From Mxb001 sp051007175 (GTDB lineage: Bacteria; Actinomycetota; Actinomycetes; S36-B12): a DNA stretch of 28,932 nt. The notes below the pieces were generated by a model, which worked only from the letters and a program-made list of their open reading frames with translations, was not told where the DNA came from and searched no databases. The translations under genes were made by a program, and so were the position numbers. Below are positions 11,060-18,347 of the stretch, one piece after another (the stretch's first letter is position 1; each line of letters starts with the position of its first letter). Location: positions 1-28,932 of the forward strand of contig JBPCSL010000184.1 in assembly GCA_051007175.1 (NCBI GenBank), in the 5' to 3' direction.

Positions 11060-11784
11060 GCTCCCGTCGCGATCCCCGCCAGGCCCGGTTCATCACCTGG
11101 GCCTCGCTCCGCTGGGTGTGGCGCCATCACGCCTGGAGCTGGTGGTACCTCGTGCGCTACTGGCGCTTCCTGGTCTTCCGGCTGCGCTATCCGCACATCA
11201 TCACCGAGGGCTTCGTCTTCCTGGGCAAGCGCGTGGAGGTGTACGCGCGGCCGGGCTACGGGCGTCTCATCCTGGGCAGGTGGGTGCATGTCGGAGACGA
11301 GAACCGCCTGCGCTGCCACGAGGGCACCATGCGCGTGGGCGACAAGTGCGTCTTCGGGCGCGACAACACCGTCAACTGCTACCTCGACGTGGAGTTCGGC
11401 GAGGGGACGATCGTGGCCGACTGGGTCTACATCTGCGACTTCGACCACGTGACCGACGACGTGCACATCCCGATCAAGGACCAGGGGATCGTGAAGTCGC
11501 CCATTCGCATCGGACCGGATGTGTGGGTGGGCGCCAAGGCGACCGTCCTGCGGGGCTCCACGGTCGGGCGCGGCAGCGTCATCGCCGCCCACGCGGTGGT
11601 CAAGGGCGACGTCCCGGCGTACTCCATCGTCGGCGGCGTGCCGGCGCGGGTGCTCAAAGACCGGCGCGAGGCCTACGCCGCGCAGGAGGCCACGCGGATC
11701 GCGGTCGCGGACATTGCCCGCAAGACTGCGGTCGCCGCTCGTCGGCACTCCGGCGACCCGGCGCAGAGCTCCGTCGCTCCCTAG
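11035..11784 (+). CDS. left-handed beta-helix (hexapeptide repeat) acyltransferase
   Basis: The C-terminal part carries hexapeptide-repeat rungs (IRIGPDVWVGAKATVLRGS, VGRGSVIAAHAVVKGDV) and the closing SIVGGVPARVL typical of maltose/galactoside O-acetyltransferases. The likely catalytic histidine is in CDFDHVTDD. Such enzymes move an acetyl or other acyl group from CoA to a sugar hydroxyl. The N-terminal segment is rich in Trp and Arg and may bind membrane. The start is uncertain. GTG 11035 gives 249 residues and overlaps the methyltransferase by 25 bases. A CTG at 11056 has AGGAG seven bases upstream, overlaps the previous stop as CTGA, and gives 242 residues. The position matches Rv3034c near the MGLP genes. 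Its stop overlaps the convergent glycosyltransferase stop. Confidence 0.88.
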   Translation: MHHRSAALSSRRDPRQARFITWASLRWVWRHHAWSWWYLVRYWRFLVFRLRYPHIITEGFVFLGKRVEVYARPGYGRLILGRWVHVGDENRLRCHEGTMRVGDKCVFGRDNTVNCYLDVEFGEGTIVADWVYICDFDHVTDDVHIPIKDQGIVKSPIRIGPDVWVGAKATVLRGSTVGRGSVIAAHAVVKGDVPAYSIVGGVPARVLKDRREAYAAQEATRIAVADIARKTAVAARRHSGDPAQSSVAP

Positions 11785-13028
11785 TCCCGGAGCAGGTTGA
11801 CCTCGCGCGCCGGGATGACGGGGGGTTCGAAGGGCGGCCGCACCCGGCCGGCATCGGCCATCGCCCGCGCGTAGGCCTCGTCGGTGCGCCGCGCCAGGAT
11901 CTCCCAGCGGTACGCCGTGCGGAGCCGCTCGCGTGCGGCACTCGCCATGGCGCGCGAGCTCTCGTGATCGAGCACGGCCTCGGTGACCGCGCGTGCGAGA
12001 TCGTCGGCATCTCCCGGGACGAACGTGCGGCCCGTCTCTCCGTCGCGCACGAACTCCGCGAGGCCGCCGGTGCGCGCCACGACGAGCGGGGCCGACAGGG
12101 CGGCCCCCTCGAGGGCCACGAGGCCGAAGGGCTCGTAGATGCTCGGGACGACAAGCGCATCTGCTGCGGTCATGAGCCCATGGAGCTCCCGCTCGGGAAT
12201 CCATCCGGCGAAGGTCACCGCCGATGACACGCGCAGCTTCCGCACCTGCTGACGCAGGTCCTCCATGGCCCCCCCGCGACCGGCGATGACGACGCGAAGG
12301 CCCGGCAGATGCAGTCGCGGGATCGCGTCGATGAGCGTGTGCACGCCCTTCTCCCACTCGAGTCGCCCGCAGAAGACGACGAGCGGACCGCTGGCGGCAT
12401 AGGAGGCGCGCGCCGTCTCCACGTCCAATGGCCGTGCCATCCAGCGGTCGAGGTCGATGCCGTTGGCCACCACGTCGAGACGGTCGATGTCGACATCGTG
12501 CAGGCCCTGGATCTCGCCGCGCATGTGGTGGGAGCACGCGATGACGCGATCCGCCTGGTGGAGGAGCCAGTCCTCCACCGTGTGGATGGACCCGGATAGC
12601 TCCGTGGGCAGCCAGCCCTGGTGTCGACCGGCCTCGGTGGCATGGATGGTGGCCACGAGCGCGGCGCCGGAGGCATCCCTGAGGGCGACGGCCGCATGCG
12701 CCACCATCCAGTCGTGCGCATGCACGACCTGGGGCGCGGACTCGACCACGAGCGCCTCGCCGCGTCGCGTCATGGCGGTCTCCATCGAGAGCACCCAGGC
12801 GAGCAGGTGCTCCTCGTCGAAGGGCACGGCAGGTGGATCGCGCGGGACTCGCACGACGCGGACACCGTTCGCGACCGAGTCGTCGGGAGCACCTTGCACC
12901 GATTGCGTGAGGACGGTGACCTCATGTCCCAGCTCGGCCTGCGCCTCAGCGAGCGCGTGCACGTGCCGCCCGAGCCCGCCGTACACCAGGGGCGGGTACT
13001 CCCAGGACACGTGCAGGATGCGACTCAT
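11781..13028 (-). CDS. GT4 alpha-1,4-glucan glycosyltransferase, Rv3032-like
   Basis: A retaining GT-B glycosyltransferase of 415 residues, nearly the length of Rv3032. The N-terminal WEYPPLVYGGLGRHV (9-23) is the glycogen-synthase-like nucleotide/sugar loop. FCGRLEWEKGVHTL (219-232) holds the phosphate-binding Arg and Lys, and EPFGLVALE (E299, E307) is the EX7E motif. In M. tuberculosis, Rv3032 elongates the alpha-1,4 backbone of methylglucose lipopolysaccharide. The same neighbour order here (methyltransferase, GH57, GT4) argues for that role rather than for the maltose-1-phosphate-forming GlgM (Rv1212c), although GlgM or GlgA activity cannot be excluded from sequence. The ATG overlaps the GH57 stop (ATGA) and has no Shine-Dalgarno sequence, so it probably depends on translational coupling. 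Confidence 0.88.
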   Translation of the reverse strand: MSRILHVSWEYPPLVYGGLGRHVHALAEAQAELGHEVTVLTQSVQGAPDDSVANGVRVVRVPRDPPAVPFDEEHLLAWVLSMETAMTRRGEALVVESAPQVVHAHDWMVAHAAVALRDASGAALVATIHATEAGRHQGWLPTELSGSIHTVEDWLLHQADRVIACSHHMRGEIQGLHDVDIDRLDVVANGIDLDRWMARPLDVETARASYAASGPLVVFCGRLEWEKGVHTLIDAIPRLHLPGLRVVIAGRGGAMEDLRQQVRKLRVSSAVTFAGWIPERELHGLMTAADALVVPSIYEPFGLVALEGAALSAPLVVARTGGLAEFVRDGETGRTFVPGDADDLARAVTEAVLDHESSRAMASAARERLRTAYRWEILARRTDEAYARAMADAGRVRPPFEPPVIPAREVNLLRD

Positions 13029-14542
13029 GGGCCAGCCGGGAGGAAGCGCCGCGAGTCGAGCCCGGTGAAGGGCAAGTCGGTCTCGCGTGCTGCCGATGCT
13101 CGGGCGATCGCGAGGCCGGAGTCGCCTCGCGCGAGCGCGGCGAGGAGGCCGCGGGCGCGCTCCTCATGGCCGTGGAAGCGATCCCAGGCGTACGCCGACG
13201 CCGAGTCGTGACTCACCATGAAGGCCCAGTCGCTCGACAGGGCGAGGAGCGTCTCGGTCATGAGCTGGTCGTGCGCCGGCGACCGATGCGAGCGCGGGTG
13301 AGTGGCGCGCAGCGCCTCGAGGGTCTCCTTTGCCAGGGAGCCCTGCCGGTCGGCCATCCCGCCGACCGCCTCGCCCGCCCACACGTGCCAGTCCTTGCCG
13401 AGTCCCCACGAGCCCGCTTCGGGGAAGACGGACCCGGCGGGCTCCTCGACCGCGTGACGCAGCGTGGTCACGCGGACCCCCGCCTCGGGAAGGGCGCGCA
13501 GCACCCGGGCGAGCCAGGCGGGGCCTTCGTGCCACCAGTGGCCGAAGAGCTCGGTGTCATACGCCGCGACGACGAGGCCGGGCCGGCCATCGCGCTGGTC
13601 GCGCAGGTCGAGGAGGCGACGTCGCACGACGTCGACGAAGTCGTCGGCGTCCCGCGCGATGGCGAGCTGCGCGCGCTCGGGGTCGTAGGGGTTCTTGTCG
13701 TGCGGATCCACGTGCGGGCCGGTGACGCGGGCTGCCCGGAAACCCCATTCGTGGTCGAAGGTGTGGAAGTCGCGGTACCAAGGATCCCCGGGGTAGCCGC
13801 GACGCGGCGACCACACGCGGTAGCTCACGTCGAGGTCGCGACCGACGACGGCGACGTCGGAGTCGCCCAGACGCCATGGGTCCGCAGTCGACGCGCCCAC
13901 GCCGAGCAGTGTCGGGCCGTCCACCACGAGATGGCCGACGCCCCCGGCGGCGTACATCCGCTCGAGCCCCGGGTCGTAGGCGCACTCGGGCGCCCAGATC
14001 CCCTGCGGGCGGGTTCCCAGGCGATGCTGCGCGTCGATCAGCCCGGCGTCGAGCGTCGCCTGCGCCAGGTCCGGGGGGAGCAGCGGCGTGAAGGAGTGCG
14101 TGAGCGGGCCGCCGAGCATCTCCACGACGTTGCCGTCGACCAGTCGTCGCAGCACCGGCGATGCCCCGCTGCTCCATCGGCTCTCGAAGTCCTCCAGTGC
14201 CCTGGTCGCGGCGACGAACTCGCGCTGGCCTGCCTCGCGCCGATGTGACTCGCGGGCGCCGGCCATGCCCTCGGCGCGCGTGCGCCAGTAGCCGAGCCAG
14301 GTGTGCTGCTCGCGCAGACAGTAGGGATCGTCGAGCTGGGAAGCGAGCACCGGTGTCATGCCCAGGGTGACGAGATCGTGGCGTCCCTCGTCGGCGAGCG
14401 CGTCAAGCACGCGGATGAGCGGCTGGTACGACGTGGCCCACGCCTGGTGGAGCCATTCCTCCCCGACCGGCCAGGCGCCGTGATGGGCGACCCAGGGCAG
14501 GTGCGTGTGCAGGACCAGGCAGAAGGTGCCGACGGGTGTCAT
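13025..14542 (-). CDS. GH57 alpha-glucan branching enzyme (DUF1957), Rv3031-like
   Basis: A 505-residue GH57 protein with the HTHLPWV motif at the N-terminus (12-18), the nucleophile E186 in GIWAPECAYD and D329 in AAYDTELFGHWWHEG. These correspond to the catalytic pair of Thermus and Thermococcus GH57 branching enzymes. The C-terminal helical DUF1957 region ends with AYAWDRFHGHEERARGLL. It should add alpha-1,6 branches to an alpha-1,4 glucan. The start at 14542 is taken because it aligns with the family N-terminus and overlaps the upstream methyltransferase stop (ATGA). A longer frame to 14713 encodes only Arg-rich, family-unlike residues. It is the middle gene of a three-gene leftward operon and the second, non-homologous branching enzyme in the window besides GlgB. 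Confidence 0.92.
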   Translation of the reverse strand: MTPVGTFCLVLHTHLPWVAHHGAWPVGEEWLHQAWATSYQPLIRVLDALADEGRHDLVTLGMTPVLASQLDDPYCLREQHTWLGYWRTRAEGMAGARESHRREAGQREFVAATRALEDFESRWSSGASPVLRRLVDGNVVEMLGGPLTHSFTPLLPPDLAQATLDAGLIDAQHRLGTRPQGIWAPECAYDPGLERMYAAGGVGHLVVDGPTLLGVGASTADPWRLGDSDVAVVGRDLDVSYRVWSPRRGYPGDPWYRDFHTFDHEWGFRAARVTGPHVDPHDKNPYDPERAQLAIARDADDFVDVVRRRLLDLRDQRDGRPGLVVAAYDTELFGHWWHEGPAWLARVLRALPEAGVRVTTLRHAVEEPAGSVFPEAGSWGLGKDWHVWAGEAVGGMADRQGSLAKETLEALRATHPRSHRSPAHDQLMTETLLALSSDWAFMVSHDSASAYAWDRFHGHEERARGLLAALARGDSGLAIARASAARETDLPFTGLDSRRFLPAGP

Positions 14543-15294
14543 GACGCGACCCAGCCGATCCCGATGAGGTCCGCGGACTCCGGGGAGCATTCGGCGACGA
14601 CGAAGTCGTCGCGCGTGACGGTGGAGACGAAGTCGCGTAGGTCGGCCGGCCAGTGATCGGAGAGGACTGCAGCCACCTGCGCGGTCACGATCGACCCATG
14701 CGCCTGCTCCCACCGCGCGATGCGCGGCCCGTGGTCGAGGCCGCGCACCTCGACGCGATCGAAGCCGGCATCGGCGAGCAGCGCGGTGACCTGCTCAGCA
14801 TCGAACTCCTCGACGTGGAATGGATTCGTCGGCTGGTCGCCGCGACCCAGCCCGGGGGAGAAGGTGAGGCGGTGGGGGGTCGTCACGAGCAGCGCGCCGC
14901 CGGGTCGCAGCGCGCGGCGGCAGTCGCGCAGGAAGCCGGGCAGGTTCCACAGGTGCTCGACCACCTGGGCCGACACGAGGGCGTCGAGGCTGCCGGAGGC
15001 CAGGGGGAGCGCCGCGAGGTTGGCCCGCACCACGCCGATCCCGGCGTACCGGCGGGAGGCGTGCGCGCAGGCGGCGACGTCGTACTCGAGGGCGACCACG
15101 GTGGCCCCGGCATTGCGCAGCATGGCGGCGCCGTAGCCCTCGCCTGCTCCCGCGTCCGCCACGCGCCCGCCCGGTATCAGGCCCGGCAGCAGGTCCGGGA
15201 TGGCCGCATAGGCGGCCTCGTGGCGCGCGAACCAGTACTCCTCGTCGGGCAGTCCCGGAGCGGTCCGCTCGCCGGTTGCCACGAGGGATTCCAC
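14539..15294 (-). CDS. class I SAM-dependent methyltransferase, Rv3030-like
   Basis: A 251-residue methyltransferase with motif I VADAGAGEGYG (45-55), acidic ribose-binding E70 in VVALEYD, and motifs SAQVVEHLWNLPGF and LRPGGALLVTTPHR. Position and neighbours (divergent from etfB, upstream of GH57 and GT4) equal those of Rv3030, which belongs to the mycobacterial methylglucose-lipopolysaccharide cluster. Methylation of glucosyl residues is the likely role, with the position of attack unknown. It starts with GTG exactly six bases after TAGGGT, so it should be leaderless. It heads the operon and is coupled to the GH57 gene by an ATGA overlap. Confidence 0.85.
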   Translation of the reverse strand: MESLVATGERTAPGLPDEEYWFARHEAAYAAIPDLLPGLIPGGRVADAGAGEGYGAAMLRNAGATVVALEYDVAACAHASRRYAGIGVVRANLAALPLASGSLDALVSAQVVEHLWNLPGFLRDCRRALRPGGALLVTTPHRLTFSPGLGRGDQPTNPFHVEEFDAEQVTALLADAGFDRVEVRGLDHGPRIARWEQAHGSIVTAQVAAVLSDHWPADLRDFVSTVTRDDFVVAECSPESADLIGIGWVAS

Positions 15295-15300
15295 GCACGA

Positions 15301-15306
15301 ACCCTA
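15301..15306 (-). promoter_or_regulatory. -10 element of the methyltransferase-GH57-GT4 operon, leaderless
   Basis: On the minus strand TAGGGT is followed by six bases (tcgtgc) and the GTG start at 15294. No ribosome-binding site fits between them. The regions where -35 boxes would lie for this promoter and for the divergent etfB promoter (about 15318-15332) overlap, but neither has a clear consensus hexamer. Confidence 0.65.
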
Positions 15307-15343
15307 GGCCCGGCCTCACAGAGCGCGCTAAGTGACCGGCCAG

Positions 15344-15349
15344 TAACAT
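15344..15349 (+). promoter_or_regulatory. -10 element of etfBA
   Basis: TAACAT would start transcription near 15356, giving a leader of about 47 bases before the etfB GTG. Unlike most other -10 boxes here it is TAANNT-like rather than TAGNNT, and the gene has a proper Shine-Dalgarno (GAGGAG, 15391-15396). Confidence 0.45.
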
Positions 15350-15358
15350 AGGGGTGCC

Positions 15359-15381
15359 GGTCCGGGGTGGCCCCGTCGACC
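15359..15381 (+). repeat. hairpin in the etfB leader
   Basis: CGGGG (15363-15367) pairs with CCCCG (15371-15375) around TGG, and the flanking GGTC (15359-15362) pairs with GACC (15378-15381) across a two-base bulge. The structure sits ten bases before the Shine-Dalgarno in the predicted etfB leader. A role in mRNA stability or translation control is possible; no known riboswitch is recognised. Confidence 0.35.
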
Positions 15382-15402
15382 GTGTGATGCGAGGAGTCAG
15401 GC

Positions 15403-16182
15403 GTGAAGGTCGCCGTGTGCGTCAAGCAGGTTCCCGACACCTGGGCCGAGAAGCGGCTCAAGCCCGAGGACTCGACCCTGGACCGCGAGTCCGCCGAGGG
15501 CGTGCTCAATGAGCTCGACGAGTACGCCGTCGAGGAGGCGCTGCGACTCGTCGAGGCGCAAGGCGGCGAGGTTGTCGTCGTGTCCATGGGGCCCGAGCGC
15601 GCGGGCGAGACGATTCGCAAGGCGCTGAGTATGGGTGCCGACTCCGGCATTCACCTCGTCGACGACTCCCTGCACGGCTCGGATGCGCTCGCGACATCCG
15701 CGGCGCTGGCGCAGGTGCTGGCGGGACGCGGCTTCGACCTCATCGTCTTCGGATCCGAGTCCACCGACGCGCGCATGAGCGTGGTGCCGGCCATGGTCGC
15801 CGAGCGGCTGGGACTGCCGCAGGTCACCTTCGCTCAGAAGGTTGACGTCGACGGCTCCTCCGTGCGGATCGAGCGCCAGACCGAGTACGGCTACGACACG
15901 GTGGAGGCGTCCTTGCCGGCTGTCGTGAGTGTCGTCGAGAAGATCAACGAGCCCCGCTACCCGTCGTTCAAGGGCATCATGGCGGCCAAGAAGAAGCCGG
16001 TCGAGACCCTGACCGTCGCCGACATCGGCCTCGACACGGGATCCGTGGGCCTGGGCGCAGCCTGGTCGGCCGTCTCCGAGTTCGCCGCGCGCCCGCCCAA
16101 GGCCGCGGGCACGGTCGTCGCCGACGACGGGCAGGGCGGCGTGAAGATCGCCGACTACCTCACCGAGCAGAAGTTCATCTAG
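15403..16182 (+). CDS. etfB: electron transfer flavoprotein beta subunit
   Basis: EtfB binds AMP and forms with EtfA the soluble flavoprotein that takes electrons from acyl-CoA and related dehydrogenases to the membrane quinone reductase. The 259 residues begin with the family hallmark KVAVCVKQVPDT. They continue with LNELDEYAVEEALRLVEAQGG and MGPERAGETIRKALSMGAD, and with IVFGSESTDARMSVVPAMVAERLG in the nucleotide-binding fold. The GTG start has GAGGAG six bases upstream. It is followed 12 bases later by etfA. The pair corresponds to fixA/fixB (Rv3029c/Rv3028c) and is divergent from the Rv3030-like methyltransferase, as in M. tuberculosis. Confidence 0.95.
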   Translation: MKVAVCVKQVPDTWAEKRLKPEDSTLDRESAEGVLNELDEYAVEEALRLVEAQGGEVVVVSMGPERAGETIRKALSMGADSGIHLVDDSLHGSDALATSAALAQVLAGRGFDLIVFGSESTDARMSVVPAMVAERLGLPQVTFAQKVDVDGSSVRIERQTEYGYDTVEASLPAVVSVVEKINEPRYPSFKGIMAAKKKPVETLTVADIGLDTGSVGLGAAWSAVSEFAARPPKAAGTVVADDGQGGVKIADYLTEQKFI

Positions 16183-16194
16183 GAGGGCATCGAC

Positions 16195-17151
16195 ATGGCA
16201 GAGATCCTGGTCCTCGTCGACCACAGCAACGGCTCGGTCAAGAAGGTCACCCTCGAGCTGCTCACCCTGGCCCGCAGCCTCGGCACGCCCTCCGCAGTCT
16301 GGCTCGGGGCCGGTGCCTCTGACGCGGCACTCGCGCAATTGGGGGAGTACGGCGCCGCCACTGTTTATGTCGCCGACTCGGCGGACCTCGACGACTACCT
16401 GGTGGCTCCCAAGGCTGAGGCCCTGGCGGTCCTCGTCGCGGAGAAGTCGCCTGCCGCTGTCCTCATCGCCTCCTCGGCCGAAGGCAAGGAGATTGCCGGG
16501 CGCCTCGCGGTGAAGACCGGCTCCGGCGTCATCACCGACGCGGTCGGCGTTGCGTCCGACCTCACGGCGACTCAGAGCGTCTTCGGCGGCTCGACGGTCG
16601 TGCAGTCCCGCGTGACGACCGGCACGCCCATCATCACGGTTCGCCCCAACTCCACCGCGCCGGAGCCGTCGCCCGCAGGCGCAGCGCGCACCGATCTCGC
16701 GGCGAGCGTCTCCGACGCTGCGAAGTCGGCCAAGGTCACCGGGCGCACGGTGGCCCAGCGCGGCGGCCGCCCCGATCTCGCGGAGGCCGCGATCGTTGTC
16801 TCCGGTGGTCGCGGCGTCGGCGGTGCGGACGGGTTCGGCGTCATCGAGGCGCTTGCTGACACCCTCGGCGCGGCCGTCGGTGCCTCTCGCGCCGCGACCG
16901 ATGCCGGGTGGTACCCCCATCAGTTCCAGGTCGGGCAGACCGGCAAGACGGTGTCCCCGCAGCTCTACATCGCCAACGGCATCAGCGGCGCCATCCAGCA
17001 TCGGGCCGGCATGCAGACCTCGAAGACGATTGTGGTCGTCAACAAGGATCCCGAGGCACCCATCTTCGAGCTCGCCGACTTCGGCGTCGTGGGCGATCTC
17101 TTCGCGGTCGTGCCGCAGTTGACCGATGAGATCGGCAAGCGCAAGGGCTAA
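16195..17151 (+). CDS. etfA: electron transfer flavoprotein alpha subunit
   Basis: EtfA carries the redox-active FAD of the EtfAB dimer. The 318 residues equal the length of mycobacterial FixB. The N-terminal domain starts AEILVLVDHSNGSVKKVTLE. The C-terminal FAD domain has SGGRGVGGADGF and the ETF-alpha signature LYIANGISGAIQH (257-269), followed by VVVNKDPEAPIFELADFGVVGDLF. The ATG is preceded by AGGAGG, which begins inside the etfB stop. It ends with TAA, the only TAA stop in the window. No terminator is visible before the next gene 25 bases away, which has its own promoter. Confidence 0.96.
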   Translation: MAEILVLVDHSNGSVKKVTLELLTLARSLGTPSAVWLGAGASDAALAQLGEYGAATVYVADSADLDDYLVAPKAEALAVLVAEKSPAAVLIASSAEGKEIAGRLAVKTGSGVITDAVGVASDLTATQSVFGGSTVVQSRVTTGTPIITVRPNSTAPEPSPAGAARTDLAASVSDAAKSAKVTGRTVAQRGGRPDLAEAAIVVSGGRGVGGADGFGVIEALADTLGAAVGASRAATDAGWYPHQFQVGQTGKTVSPQLYIANGISGAIQHRAGMQTSKTIVVVNKDPEAPIFELADFGVVGDLFAVVPQLTDEIGKRKG

Positions 17152-17164
17152 GAGGCCGAGTGGT

Positions 17165-17170
17165 TAGCAT
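17165..17170 (+). promoter_or_regulatory. -10 element of the cysteine desulfurase operon, leaderless
   Basis: TAGCAT is followed by six bases (catccg) and the GTG start at 17177, the same spacing as at five other genes in this window. It fits the 25-base gap after etfA, so the cysteine desulfurase-mnmA-MetE-like-ligA operon need not rely on etf transcription. Confidence 0.65.
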
Positions 17171-17176
17171 CATCCG

Positions 17177-18346
17177 GTGACGCATCCGCGCGCCTACCTC
17201 GACCACGCCGCCTCCACGCCGCTCCTGCCGGAGGCGGAGGAGGCCTGGCGGTCGACCGCGGCTCGGGTGGGCAATCCCTCGTCCCTGCACGCGGCGGGCC
17301 GCGCGGCGCGCCGGGTGCTCGAGGAGTCCCGCGAGTCCATCGCCCGCGACCTGGGCGTGCGCCCCAGCGAGGTGATCTTCACCTCGGGTGGCACGGAGTC
17401 GGACAACCTCGCGATCAAAGGCCTCGCCTGGGCGGCGCCGGATCGACCCCGCATCCTGTGTTCGGCCATCGAGCACCATGCGGTTCTCGATCCGGTGGCC
17501 TGGCTGGGCGAGCAGGGGCGCCCCATCGAGTGGGTCGGTGTCGACGCATTCGGGCGCGTGAGCCCCGAGAGCGTGGCCGCCCTGCTCAATGACGATGTCG
17601 CCCTCTGCACGGTCATGTGGGCCAACAACGAGGTGGGCACCATCCAGCCCATCGCCGAGATCGCCGCGGCGTGTGCCGAGGCTGGCGTGCCGTTCCACAC
17701 CGACGCTGTCCAGGCACTCGGCCAGGTCTCCGTCGACGCCGGCCTGCGCGGTATCAGCGCACTCACCCTGAGCGGGCACAAGATCGGCGCGCCCGTCGGC
17801 GTCGGTGTCCTCGTCCTCGACCGCGATGCCGCGGTCGTGCCGGTGCTTCACGGCGGAGGCCAGGAGCGCGATGTGCGCTCCGGCACCGTCGATGCCGCCT
17901 CCGCTGCCGCCATGGCGGTCGCGGTGCGCCACGCGGTCGCGTCCCAGGAGGAGTCGGCGCTGCGCCTGCGCGCGCTCTCCGACGCCCTGACGCAGGGGAT
18001 TCTCGCGACTGTCCCTGGTGCGTCCCTCAATGGTGACCGTGCCGATCGGCTGCCCGGCAACGTGCACATGTCCTTCCCGGGATGCGAGGGGGATGCGCTC
18101 CTCATGCTGCTCGACGCCGCGGGCGTCGAGTGCTCGACGGGTTCGGCCTGCACGTCCGGGGTGCCGGAGCCCTCGCACGTGCTCATCGCCATGGGTGCTG
18201 AGCCGGCGGTCGCCCGCGGGTCGTTGCGCTTCTCCTTTGGCCGGACGTCGACGTCAGCCGACGTCGACCGCGTGCTCGAGGTCCTCCCGGCGGCCGTGGA
18301 GCGCGCATCGCGCGCGGGCACGCCGCGCATCCGGCCCGGGGCCTGA
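17177..18346 (+). CDS. iscS: cysteine desulfurase (NifS/IscS family)
   Basis: This PLP enzyme takes sulfur from L-cysteine as a persulfide and releases alanine. In 389 residues it shows YLDHAASTPL (7-16), TSGGTESDNLAI (69-80), EHHAV (99-103), the PLP lysine K202 in SGHKIGAPVG, and the persulfide cysteine C325 in STGSACTSG. The short SSACTSG-type loop and overall length fit group I (NifS/IscS). One base separates its TGA from the mnmA ATG, which argues that it feeds sulfur to MnmA for tRNA thiolation, as suggested for Rv3025c/Rv3024c. It may also serve Fe-S assembly; no isc/suf scaffold gene is nearby. The symbol iscS is by homology group, not proven orthology. Confidence 0.93.
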   Translation: MTHPRAYLDHAASTPLLPEAEEAWRSTAARVGNPSSLHAAGRAARRVLEESRESIARDLGVRPSEVIFTSGGTESDNLAIKGLAWAAPDRPRILCSAIEHHAVLDPVAWLGEQGRPIEWVGVDAFGRVSPESVAALLNDDVALCTVMWANNEVGTIQPIAEIAAACAEAGVPFHTDAVQALGQVSVDAGLRGISALTLSGHKIGAPVGVGVLVLDRDAAVVPVLHGGGQERDVRSGTVDAASAAAMAVAVRHAVASQEESALRLRALSDALTQGILATVPGASLNGDRADRLPGNVHMSFPGCEGDALLMLLDAAGVECSTGSACTSGVPEPSHVLIAMGAEPAVARGSLRFSFGRTSTSADVDRVLEVLPAAVERASRAGTPRIRPGA

Positions 18347-18347
18347 C

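Noticed and set aside
11781..13028. Naming the GT4 gene glgA or glgM
   Set aside because: Sequence motifs are shared among GlgA, GlgM and Rv3032-like enzymes; only gene context favours the Rv3032 role, so no symbol was given.
14543..14713. Extension of the GH57 gene to 14713
   Set aside because: The extra 57 residues are Arg-rich and unlike the family; they are the shadow of the upstream methyltransferase gene. The ATG at 14542 overlaps that gene's stop in the usual ATGA manner.
17119..17124. TTGACC as a -35 box for the cysteine desulfurase promoter
   Set aside because: It lies about 40 bases before the -10 hexamer, too far for a sigma-70-type promoter, and is within the etfA coding region.
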